From Gemmatimonadota bacterium (GTDB lineage Bacteria; Gemmatimonadota; Gemmatimonadetes; Gemmatimonadales; Gemmatimonadaceae), in assembly GCA_016712265.1 (NCBI GenBank), contig JADJRJ010000003.1:1-61387 (forward strand): DNA of 61,387 nt, in the 5' to 3' direction. The position numbers were made by a program, and so were the translations under genes. This document shows, one piece after another, positions 52,987 through 61,387 of this stretch. Numbering within the stretch: position 1 is the first letter of the stretch; every line of letters begins with the position of its first letter. The notes under the pieces were generated by a model. The model did no database searches, had not been told where the DNA came from, and worked only from the letters and a program-made list of their open reading frames with translations.

Positions 52987-54247
52987 ATGACCCCGCGCTG
53001 TGTCCGGTCCGCCACCATTGCCCTGCTCGCAGTAGTCGCCGCATGCGGAGGGCCAGCCGGGCCCAGCGTGCCGCCGCCGCCCACCCAGGCTACGGTCACC
53101 TCGGTGCAGGTCGCTCCGGCAGCGCTGCAGCTGGTCGAGGGAACGACCGGCGTGCTGGTCGCGACGGCGCGCGATGCCCAGGGAACCTGGTCCCCGGTGC
53201 AACCTTCACCTTGGTCGAGTAAGGCCAGCAACGTGGCCACGGTCTCCGGCACCGGCACCGTGACCGCAATCGTCGCTGGTTCAACGATCGTGAGTGCGAC
53301 ATCGGGCGGTGTCCAGGGTGCAGCGACGGTCACGGTCACGCCCGCGCTGCTGCTTATCGTCTCTCCGACAACGGCAACGACGACCGCTGGCGGGAGTGTG
53401 ACGTTCAGCGTAACCGCCCTCGACGCCAACGGGAACGTGCGACCAACGCCCGCCGTCACCTGGACGTCGTCGAATACCGCCGTGGCCACGGTCTCCAGCA
53501 ATGGCGTGGCAACCGGAGTGAGCGCGGGGACCGCCCTCAGCAGTGCCCGGGCCGGAAACCTGATCTCCTCCCCGGGTGGACTGGAACGTGACGAACCCGG
53601 GTCGCTGTGATGATATCGCAAGCCGGACGACGTTCACCGCCCTGATCTCGTGGACCTGGGGCCGGAACGAAGTCAACCGCGAGAATCACGAGATCAGCGT
53701 CCTGCACCGGGTCAACCTCACGAGCGCGCTCACACGTATCTCATCGCCGCTGGACGATGAGCAGACGTGGCAGGGCCTAGTGACCGGCAACGCCAGCGTG
53801 ACCGACTACGACATCAACAACAACTCGCTGCCGCCCAACCGTACCACTCTCAGCGGCAGCGGGAACGTGCTCAGCACCTTCAACGGAAGTCCCCTACCCG
53901 GCGTCACCCTCAAGGTCCACCTGCCGACGTGCACCTATCGGTGGGAGGCGACCGCATGGATCGACATGGTCCTCACGGCGCCCGACGGTCGGACCGACCG
54001 CAGCCCGTTGCCGATCGGCACCCTGCGCCTCGGCTGGCGTCCCCTTGGTTCATGGACACGGAACGGGTTCACTGGGCCACAACCATACTTGTGGAACGCG
54101 TATGGTCTTTCGTGGTTGACGATGCCCGGGAACTCGCTCGCCGACAGCTACATCCCGGAGGGGTTCGGGCAACTCTACTTCGTGAAGGCGCTCAACACGA
54201 CGGACCTCACGGCGCCGGGGCCATCGGGGGCCTGGGTGTTCAACTGA
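52987..54247 (+). pseudogene. Big_2 lipoprotein, frameshifted
   Basis: ATG 52987 begins a lipoprotein signal (SATIALLAVVAACGGPAG). Two Big_2 domains follow (VTSVQVAPAALQLVEGTTGV; TASSN-like repeat with VSSNGVATGVSAGTALS). After a frame change at about 53540-53580 the protein continues for some 220 residues as a secreted beta domain (FTALISWTWGRNEVNREN; VTLKVHLPTCTYRWEATAWI) to a stop at 54247. The second part has no known family. Fused, it would be about 420 aa. It is the fourth Ig-like lipoprotein in 17 kb. Confidence 0.65.
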
Positions 54248-54366
54248 TCCGCCGCGAGCTGGCGCTGACGGTGCCGAAGGGCGATCTCTGGGACTCCGAG
54301 GCGCCATGCGCGAGGCACGAGCGGCACGAGCAGCACGGGCAGCACGCTTCTCGTTCCGCGCTAACC

Positions 54367-54871
54367 TCACCAACCGCTCGTCCTGCGTCGTTGAGGACCC
54401 ACTTCAGCTGGCCGCACCAGCGCCGTCTCGAGTTCGCGCTCCTGGAAAGGCTCGGTGAGGGTGAGAAAGTCGAAGATGTACGGGTCTTTAAGAGCCTGCT
54501 CCGCGAGATCTGACTGTGGCGTGGGAAGCAGTGCGGCGAAGTTCGAGACTGCCTTTCCATGCCGCGTGTGCGCCCTGGCCTCGATCTGCAGGCTGAGGAC
54601 GTTTCGGCTCCATCCGTTGGCGAGGTCTGCTGCATGTACCAGCGCCGGGTGGCGAGGTCCTTTCACCTGCTCCATCAACAGGACATGGTGCGCCCATGGT
54701 ACGGACCACAGGAGCGAGGTCGCCGTTCGCGCGGGGCGTTTCGCCACGGCGGCCGGGGCACTTTTCGTCCCGCCGAATTGCTGCCACCGGTGGCGAAATT
54801 GAGTCGGGGTCGGGGTACGCCCGGTGGAAGGCGATCATCCGGTCGATATTGCGCTCGGAGAAGCCCTTCAA
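54367..54871 (-). pseudogene. YhcG/DUF1016 nuclease-family fragment
   Basis: The fragment LLWSVPWAHHVLLMEQVKGP, then NGWSRNVLSLQIEARAH and DLAEQALKDPYIFDFLTLTE, is the central part of YhcG/DUF1016 PDDEXK-nuclease-family proteins. An upstream piece in another frame (MKGFSERNIDRMIAFHRAYP) is the typical preceding segment. The N-terminal ~60 residues and the whole C-terminal nuclease core are missing, and the two pieces are out of frame. YhcG proteins are linked to restriction and DNA repair loci. What remains cannot be active. Confidence 0.65.
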
Positions 54872-54932
54872 CTCCGGCCATGGACCGCGCTAACTTCGCG
54901 CGACCCTCGACCCCCGCGCCCGGGACCCCCAC

Positions 54933-56335
54933 GTGCCTCGTCGCCCGCCCTGTCCATCGGCCCTCGTTGCGGCCCTGCTGTCCGCCAGCGCCGCACACCG
55001 CTCCGCGCGCAGCCACGCGCGACCGAATGTCGTCCTGATCTTCCCCGACAACCTGGGCTGGGGGCGAGGTCGGCGCCTACGGCAGCGCCGCGGCGTCCCG
55101 ACCCCAAACATCGACAGCATCGCCGCCAGGGCATCCGGCTGGACAACTTCAACGTCGAGTTCTCCTGCACGGTCTCGCGCGCAGCCTTGCTCACGGGGCG
55201 ATATGCCATTCGCTCCGGCGCGGCGCAGAACACCGGATCACCCTCTGGGAAGAGACCATCGCCGAAGCACTCAAGGGCGCCGGCTACGCCACGGCGCTCT
55301 TCGAAGTGGCACTCGGTGGCCGGAATTGGATCGACCATCGGACGCCCATCGACCAGGGGTTCGATCACTGGTATGGCATCCCGAACACGAGCAACGAGGC
55401 GCAGTGGACCACCTCCCCCGAGCTCAATCCCAATCCGGCAGACACCTCGTACATCTGGGAACAGAATGCCGGTGAGGCACCACGCAAGGTGAAGGTGTTC
55501 GACTGGACACGCGCCGCACCGTGGATCGCGAGGCGGCGCTCAAGGGAGTCGAGTTCATCGAGCGCAATGCACGCGCGCGGAAGTCGTTCTTCCTGTATTG
55601 CCCGATGACGCAGGTCCACTTCCCGACGCTCACCCACCCGGACTTCATCGGAAGACAGGGGCCGGTGACATGGGCGACGCGATGATGGACGTCGACTACA
55701 ACGTCGGCCTGATCATGGCGGCGCTCAAACGCATGAAGCTGGACAACAACACCCTCGTGATGTGGTGCACCGACACGGCCCCGAGGACGTCGTCCGTGGC
55801 GCGGGTCGTCAGGACCCTGGCGCGGCTTCTACAACTCGGTGATGGAAGGCGGCATTCGCACCCGTGCGTGATGCGATGGGTCGGCACGATCCCGCGCGGG
55901 CAGGTGTCCAACGCGGTCTTCCATGAACTCGACATCTTTCGACCATTGCCGCGGCGGCAGGAATCAAGATGCCGGGCGACCGTCCGATCGACGGCGTGAA
56001 CCAGCTCGCGTTCCTGCAGCGCAAGCAGTCGACGCCGCCGCGCACAAGCGCGCTGTTCTTCACCGGCACCAATGTCCGCGCCGCGAAGTGGAACGACTGG
56101 AAGTTCCACTACGCCTACCAGCCGGAGCCGCGCGTGACCGAGGCGCCGCTCATGCGGCTCTTCAACCTCCGCGCAGACCCGAAGGAAGAGAGTGACGTGG
56201 AAGGACGCCAACCCGTGGGCGTTGGGGATGTTCGACGGACTCATCGCCGAGTTCAACCGGAGCGCGGCCCAATTCCCACACGTGCCGGTTGGGGCGAAGG
56301 ACCCGTACGTCCCGCCGCGACGACCGACGCCGTAA
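54933..56335 (+). pseudogene. Arylsulfatase-family protein, many frameshifts
   Basis: Sulfatase pieces appear in order in changing frames: RPNVVLIFPDNLGWG (the metal-binding start), FSCTVSRAALLTGRYAIRSG (the formylglycine site as C-x-x-S-R), RNWIDHRTPIDQGFDHWYGI, KSFFLYCPMTQVHFPTLTHP, DVDYNVGLIMAALKRMKLDN, and a C-terminal PLMRLFNLRADPKEESD ending PYVPPRRPTP at 56335. A signal-like leader precedes (ALVAALLSASAA). The order and length of about 470 aa fit a type I sulfatase that hydrolyses sulfate esters in the periplasm. At least eight frame changes are needed. The usual proline of CxPSR is valine here. Confidence 0.7.
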
Positions 56336-56445
56336 CGAAGGGCGATACCCGTGGCGCCGACCGGTCGTCCCTGACACGGGGCGACCCGGGATCGGGTCTC
56401 CTGGTGGCAGGTGGGCGACCTCACCGCGGGTAACAGATCGGCCCA

Positions 56446-58864
56446 ATGAGCACTCAACTGCTGTCCACGTTGCGCGAGGCGATCACCGACCGGCTTCTCT
56501 ACTCGCTCGGCAAGGATCGCCTCACGGCCACGCCGCGCGATTGGTACCTGGAGATGGCGTTCGCGGCCCGCGATCGCATGATGCCGCAGTGGATGCAGGC
56601 CATGCACGCCTCCGAGGTGTCTCCCGGAAACGCGTGTGTTACCTGTCGGCAGAGTTCCTCACCGGACGGTTGCTGTCCAACAGCCTGCTCCAACATCGGG
56701 CTCGGCGACGAACTCCGCACCGCGCTCGCCGAGCTCGAGGTCGACTTCGAGGAGATCCAGGAGCCAGAGCCCGACGCTGCGCTCGGGAATGGGGGTCTGG
56801 GCCGGCTCGCCGCCTGCATCCTCGATTCGATGGCCACCCCTGGCGATACCGAGGATCGGCGAGCGGGATCCGCTACGAGTACGGCCTGTTTTACCAGGGC
56901 ATCGAGAATGGGGCGCAGGTCGAGCATCCCGACACCCGGTTGCGGTTTCGCAACCCGTGGGAATTGTAGCGCCCGAGGTTTTGTACCCGGTGCGCTTCGG
57001 CGGCCGGACGGCGCACCCGTCCGATGGCCACGGCAACGTCCGGGCCCACTGGCTCGAGGCCGACACCGTGTTCGCCATGGCCTGCGACACGCCGGTGCCT
57101 TTGCTACAACAACGCAACGGTCAACAACCTCCGCCTCTGGTCCGCAAAGGCCACCCGCGACTTCAACCTCCAGCGGTTCAACGAGGGGGACTTCCGTCGG
57201 GCGGTCGAACAGAAGACCGAGTCCGAGAACCTGGCCAAGGTCCTGTACCCGACGACTCGACGGCGGTGGGGCGCGAGTTGCGACTGAAGCAGCAGTACTT
57301 CTTCGTCCAGCGTCGTTGCCAGGACATTCTCCATCGCTTCCTCGCGACCGGCGAGCCATTCGACGCCCTGCCGGAGCACGTGGCCGTCCAGCTCAACGAT
57401 ACGCACCCCACGGTCGCCATTCCCGAGCTGATGCGGTCTGCTGGTCGATGAGCACGCGCTGGCGTGGGAAGCGCGCCTGAGAGATCACGCGACAAGTCTT
57501 TCCCATACGAACCACACGCTGATGCCTGAGGCGCTGGAGACGTGGCCGGTCACCCTCTTCGGCCGCGTGCTCCCGCGACACTTCGAGATCATCTACGAGA
57601 TCAACCAGCGCTTCCCGGACGAGGTGCGCCGGTCTCACACGACCGACCTCGACCGCATCCGGCGTTTGTCCATTGTCGCGGAGGAGGGGGCCGCTGGATT
57701 CGCATGGCCAACCTGGCGATCGTCGGCAGCCATCACGTCAACGGCGTCTCGCAGCTGCACACCGACCTGATGCAGGCGAGCGTCCTTGCCGGACTTCCAT
57801 GCCATCCGTCCCGCGGCCTTCGTGAACGTCACGAACGGCGTCACACCTCGCCGGTGGCTGCACCACGCCAACCCGGGCTCGCGGCGCTGATCACCGAGCA
57901 GATCGGCGATGGCTGGGCGACCGACCTGCGGCAGCTGGAACGCCTCGTGCCTGGGCCGACGATGCGGACTTTCGCGACCACTTCCGGCGCGCGAAAGCAG
58001 CGACAAGCAAGCAGCGCCTGCAGGGACTGATCCACGACCGGACCGGCCTGGCGGTGAACCCCGATGGCCTGTTCGACATCCAGGTCAAGCGGATCCACGA
58101 GTACAAGCGCCAGCTGCTGAACGTGCTGCACGTCATCACGCGTTACCGTCGCATTTGCGAGGGGCGCGTGGCCGGCATGGGGTCCCGCACCGTGATCTTC
58201 AGCGGCAAGGCCGCGCCCGGGTATGCGTTTGCGAAGCTCATCATTCGCCTCATCCACGGCGTGGCTGATGTGGTGAACCGCGACCCGGCGGTCGGTGACC
58301 TGCTCAAGGTCGCCTTCATCCCTAACTACAACGGTCGGAACGCCGAGGTGATCATCCCGGCATGTGACCTCGGAGCAGATTTCGACCGCGGGGACCGAGG
58401 CGCTCTGAACGGGCAACATGAAGCTGGCACTGAACGGAGCGCTGACGATCGGGACGCCTTGACGGCGCCACGCTGGAGATGCAGGCGGCGGTGGGCGACG
58501 ACAACATTTTCATCTTCGGGAAGACCGCCGCCGAAGTGGCGGAGTGCCGGGCGGCCGGATACAACCCGTGGGACGTGTACCGGGCGAACGATGACGTGCG
58601 GCAGGCCCCATGACATGATCGCGGACGGTCACTTTCTCCCCTGCCGAGCCGTCACGCTTCCGCGAGGTTGTCGATCGGCTGACGGAGGGTGGCGACCAGT
58701 ACTCCTCCCGACCTGACTTCGCGTCGTATGTCGCCTGCCAGGAAAGTGTCGATGCGCTCCACCAGCGCCCAGGACGAGTTTTTCGGCGCGCCGTGGCGGA
58801 ACGTGGCGCGGATGGGGTATTCTCCAGCGACCGCACGGTCGCCGACTACGCCCGCCTGATCTGA
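56446..58864 (+). pseudogene. glgP: Glycogen/maltodextrin phosphorylase, many frameshifts
   Basis: From ATG 56446 the whole length of a GT35 phosphorylase can be followed across frames: RDWYLEMAFAARDRMMPQW, RVCYLSAEFLTGRLLSNSL, PDAALGNGGLGRLAACILDS, YEYGLFYQGIENGAQVE, YNNATVNNLRLWSAKA, VAVQLNDTHPTVAIPELMR, FVNVTNGVTPRRWLHHANPG, FDIQVKRIHEYKRQLLN, and GTGNMKLALNGALTIGTLDG with the PLP-binding lysine, ending VFSSDRTVADYARLI at 58864. It releases glucose-1-phosphate from alpha-glucans. The ~800-aa total length is normal. At least ten indels break the frame, yet nothing else is missing, which fits sequencing errors better than decay. Confidence 0.8.
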
Positions 58865-58964
58865 AACGTCGAAGGCGCGGTGACCTGACCGTTCCTGAGG
58901 AACCACGGCCGGCAGAACGCCGGCCTGCGGACGGCGGAACGCCGGCCTTGCGGGAAACAGCCGC

Positions 58965-59505
58965 CTAACGACGCGTGTACGCCGCGACGACCGTAGCCGT
59001 CGCGCCGTCGCCACCGCGTCGCGACGTGCGGACCGTGAGCCGTCCCCGTGCGTCGAGGGTGAGTTCCTGCCGCACTCCCGAGCGCCCCCCGGCGGGAGGT
59101 TGACACCGGGCCGGCGCGGGGTACTGCGTGCGGTAATGACCATCGTCGCGCCGTTCCAGGTGACCGTGGATCGAGAGGGCGGCGCAGCCTGCCCGGTCAC
59201 GATCCGGTTGCGCGACTCACCTCCCGTCGAGGGCGTAGGGCGAGCCGCACCTTGGGTTGCAGGTCGTACGCCGTGAAGTAGTTGAACGTCACGACCAGAC
59301 GGGCGGCGTCCTGGGCGATCGTGATGGGTGATCCCCGGCCTGTGCCCATGTCGCCGGCAAGGGAAGGCCGCGTCCCCGGTGGCCGCGACGGTGCGCGCCG
59401 GGCGGCGGAGCCCACGCGAATCCAGGTAGCGCTTGAGGTCAGGGCGCTGGGCGTGGGCGACCGACGCCACGGCGAACGCGAGGACGGCAGGAATGAACGC
59501 GACAT
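58965..59505 (-). pseudogene. Small exported protein, frameshifted
   Basis: Minus-strand pieces make one protein of about 175 aa: a signal-like start (MSRSF, then a hydrophobic part ending SVAHAQRP), GTGRGSPITIAQDAARLVVT, FNYFTAYDLQPKVRLALR, then STVTWNGATMVITARS and a terminal AAYTRR before the stop at 58965. The order of TIxQD, DLQP, SxxxWxG and xxTVVxxYxRR is a recurring pattern in secreted proteins of unknown function. At least three frame changes separate the parts. It converges on the phosphorylase gene. Confidence 0.5.
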
Positions 59506-59651
59506 GGAGCGAACCTGCGAGCCTGGCGGCTTGGTCCAGCCTTTGGCACCGCCTCAGCCCGGTCAGCCGCGACTCCAGCAGGACGGTGACCCCTGGAACT
59601 GCGGCGCACGACCCTTCGTGCTACTGCGGGTCGAGAGGAGACGATATTGAG

Positions 59652-59676
59652 AAATCTAAGGTGGCACTTTAGATTT
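59652..59676. promoter_or_regulatory. 8-bp inverted repeat before the DUF4143-type ATPase
   Basis: AAATCTAA (59652-59659) and TTAGATTT (59669-59676) are exact complements with a 9-bp spacer, ending four bases before ATG 59681. An AT-rich site this close to the start suggests autoregulation of the ATPase gene. Confidence 0.55.
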
Positions 59677-59680
59677 TCAT

Positions 59681-60914
59681 ATGCCGCTCATCGCCCGACT
59701 GGATCACCCCCACCTGGAACGGGCCGCGAAGGCTTCCCGAGCTCGTCCTCACGGGACCGCGACGCCGGCAAGACCACGGTCCTGAAGCACGCCTTCCTGG
59801 GTTGACGTCGTCGCGCTGACGCCCCAGACATCCTCGCCGCAGTGCGGGCCGACCCGCGCCGATCCCCGGATGAACGACGTGGCGTCACCATCCTCGACGA
59901 GATCCAGAACGTGCGCGCCGGAGCCTTCGCGTACCTCAAGAAACGCATCGACCACGAACCGAAGCATCGCGGTCGGTGGCTCCGACCGGTTCGCAGGAGG
60001 CGCCCTCGATGCAGCACGTCACGGAGTTTTCGCGGGGCGGGCGGCCGTCCTGACTGTTGGCGCCGCTCGCCGCGGCGGAGCTGCCAAAGGTCACCCTGCT
60101 GCACGGAGGGTTTCCTCGAGGTCGTCCTTTCGGCCCCGCGACCGATCGCTCTTGGTTCGAGTCCTGCCCTCCAGAGCGTACTCCTCGAACGTGACGTGCG
60201 GGCCGTGCTCAACGTGCGGGGATCTCTCGACCTTTCGACGGTTCCTCACCCTGCTCGCCGACGCACGGGCCAGTTGTTCATCAAGGCGGACCTCGCCGCA
60301 CCACTCGGCGTCTCCATTCCAACCATCGGTGAGTGGATCGGCGTCCTTGAGGTCACCGGCCAGCTCTTCGTCGTGCCACCGTATTTCGAGAACCCCGGCA
60401 ACGCCTGGCGGAAGACACCCCTCTTTCTTGCCGACAGAGGGCTCACCTGTCACCTGCCAGGTGTCACGAAGATGGAAGACTGGAACGTTCCCGTTCAAGG
60501 GCGCGCTGTTCGCGGGATGGTGGCATCCGAGATCGTGAAATCGCAGCTGAATGGCGCCAACGCGGCGCGAACTCTACTTTCTTTCGCGATCACCAGGGGT
60601 TCGAGGTGGATCTTTCCTGCGCCGTGGGTCGGACACGCTCCTGATCGAGGTCAAGACGTCGAGCACACTCCCCTGCCACCGCGGACGCGGCCCATGTCTC
60701 ACGATTTCAGAGCGCGCCTCCGGGGTTCGACGAAGGCCGGGGTCGAGTACCGCGCGGGAGGACGCGCCCGGTCACTGAGGCCATCCTCCCAGGCGTACGC
60801 GCTGTGGACATCGCCGATTTCATCGGAGAGCCGAATACCACGACCGTCGCACCTGGCACGGAGCGCCGCCGCGGGAAGCACGTCGCGGTAATCGGCACGC
60901 CATCCCTGGGCTGA
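59681..60914 (+). pseudogene. Second DUF4143-type AAA ATPase, frameshifted
   Basis: Pieces from ATG 59681: PLIARLDHPHLERAAKAS, LTGPRDAGKTTVLKHAF (P-loop split across frames), ERRGVTILDEIQNVRAGAFA (Walker B), QSVLLERDVRAVLNV and GQLFIKADLAAPLGVSIPTI, WIGVLEVTGQLFVVPPYFEN, TPLFLADRGLTCHLPGV, then DTLLIEVKTSSTLP near the end. This is the AAA_14 plus DUF4143 order, as in the broken gene at the left end of the window, but the sequences are clearly different paralogues. At least seven frame changes are required. Its own small inverted-repeat operator precedes it. The family's cellular role is not established. Confidence 0.65.
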
Positions 60915-60962
60915 CCGCGTAGCTACCCTGCCGGCCGCCGTGTGCGAGCTGAGGGATCGTTC

Positions 60963-61387
60963 ATGGCCCTACCCTGCCGGGCCTTGTTGCCCCCTCTTCA
61001 CCGGCGGCGATCTTCGCAGAACGCCATCAGGCCCAGCTCCACTCTCACCGCGGCCAGCTCCCATGCGACAGCTCCTTTGTTCCTCGCGCTCGTCACGGCC
61101 TCTGCCGTGCCCGTCATCGCCCAGGACACAGATTCCACGCGGCCCCGCAGCGGTCGGGCGCGGCGCATTCGCGTCCGTATGAGCGGGGTGATCACCGCCG
61201 AGGCGAAGACCAGCGCGGGTTGTTCAATGTGCAACGCGTTGGCGAGCGACTCGCTTCGAGATCCCGCGACGCGAACTTTCCGGCGCGACCAGCTTCCTGA
61301 TCGGTCGCTACGCTTCGCGCGGCAGCCCCAACGGGCGGAGGACGGCGGCGGCGGTGGTGGCGGTGGCCAGACTGCGTATGCGGGCGA
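60963..61387 (+). pseudogene. Partial exported protein at the window edge
   Basis: Starting near 60963 there are frame-shifting pieces with a signal-like stretch (TAPLFLALVTASAVPVIAQ) and DTDSTRP after it, then MSGVITAE. The end runs off the window in a glycine-rich tract (repeated GGC/GGT near 61350). This may be the start of an exported carboxypeptidase-regulatory-like or TonB-dependent protein, but too little is readable to assign it. Confidence 0.3.

Noticed and set aside
1..61387. tRNA, rRNA, CRISPR arrays and prophage structural genes
   Set aside because: I looked for cloverleaf ends, rRNA-like blocks, short spaced repeats and phage genes by eye and saw none; short RNA genes could still be missed without a tool.

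Overview
The window is high-GC bacterial chromosome. It is rich in exported Ig-like (Big_2) lipoproteins, S9/S10-type secreted peptidases, Ser/Thr kinases with TPR-like tails, carboxypeptidase-regulatory-like exported proteins and STAND/WD40 regulators. This mix, with outer-membrane proteins (an LpxR-like deacylase and other exported proteins), suggests a diderm of the Gemmatimonadota or a near relative. No rRNA or other phylogenetic marker gene is present, so this is a style-based guess.

Layout. 1-8.1 kb: a shattered DUF4143-type ATPase, an S10 and an S9 peptidase, and two nucleotidyltransferase modules that resemble AbiE/MNT toxin-antitoxin pairs. 8.2-9.3 kb: two hypotheticals. 9.6-17.6 kb: a four-gene same-strand cluster of a Clp-like double-AAA ATPase, a YbjN-like protein, a SIR2-like/TIR fusion and a STAND NTPase with 16 WD40 repeats. 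It is followed by the remnant of a membrane protein cut by an IS3-family element (about 18.14-19.42 kb), which also abuts a truncated exported gene. 20.3-22.6 kb: an LpxR-family protein and a frameshifted DUF5675-like gene. 23.2-28.8 kb: a receptor Ser/Thr kinase, a caspase-like (clan CD) protein flanked by two paralogous ~100-aa proteins, and an ECF sigma factor with small exported proteins. 28.9-36.7 kb: a tight five-gene operon of a BTAD-pseudokinase regulator, a PD-(D/E)XK nuclease, an unknown protein, a Tdp1-like phospholipase-D-fold protein and an SF2/SNF2 helicase; this looks like a defence operon. 36.9-46.1 kb: exported and Ig-like lipoproteins separated by near-identical hairpins. 46.1-50.3 kb: hipBA with a perfect operator, then a MerR-like regulator translationally coupled to a VWA protein. 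50.5-61.4 kb: nearly every gene (lipoprotein, TonB-like, Big_2, YhcG, sulfatase, glycogen phosphorylase, DUF4143 ATPase) is broken by frameshifts or stops.

The two most attractive candidates for an undescribed system are the 28.9-36.7 kb operon, in which a degenerate-kinase sensor or regulator is followed by nuclease, unknown, PLD and helicase genes, and the 9.6-17.6 kb Clp/YbjN/SIR2-TIR/STAND-WD40 cluster. The caspase-like protein with its two small paralogous neighbours is a third. The extreme indel density in the first 1.3 kb and last ~11 kb looks more like poor consensus at contig edges than biological decay, so gene loss there should not be believed without reads. Isolated indels elsewhere (S10 leader, nucleotidyltransferase, IS orfA, DUF5675, LamG protein, MerR) may have the same cause.
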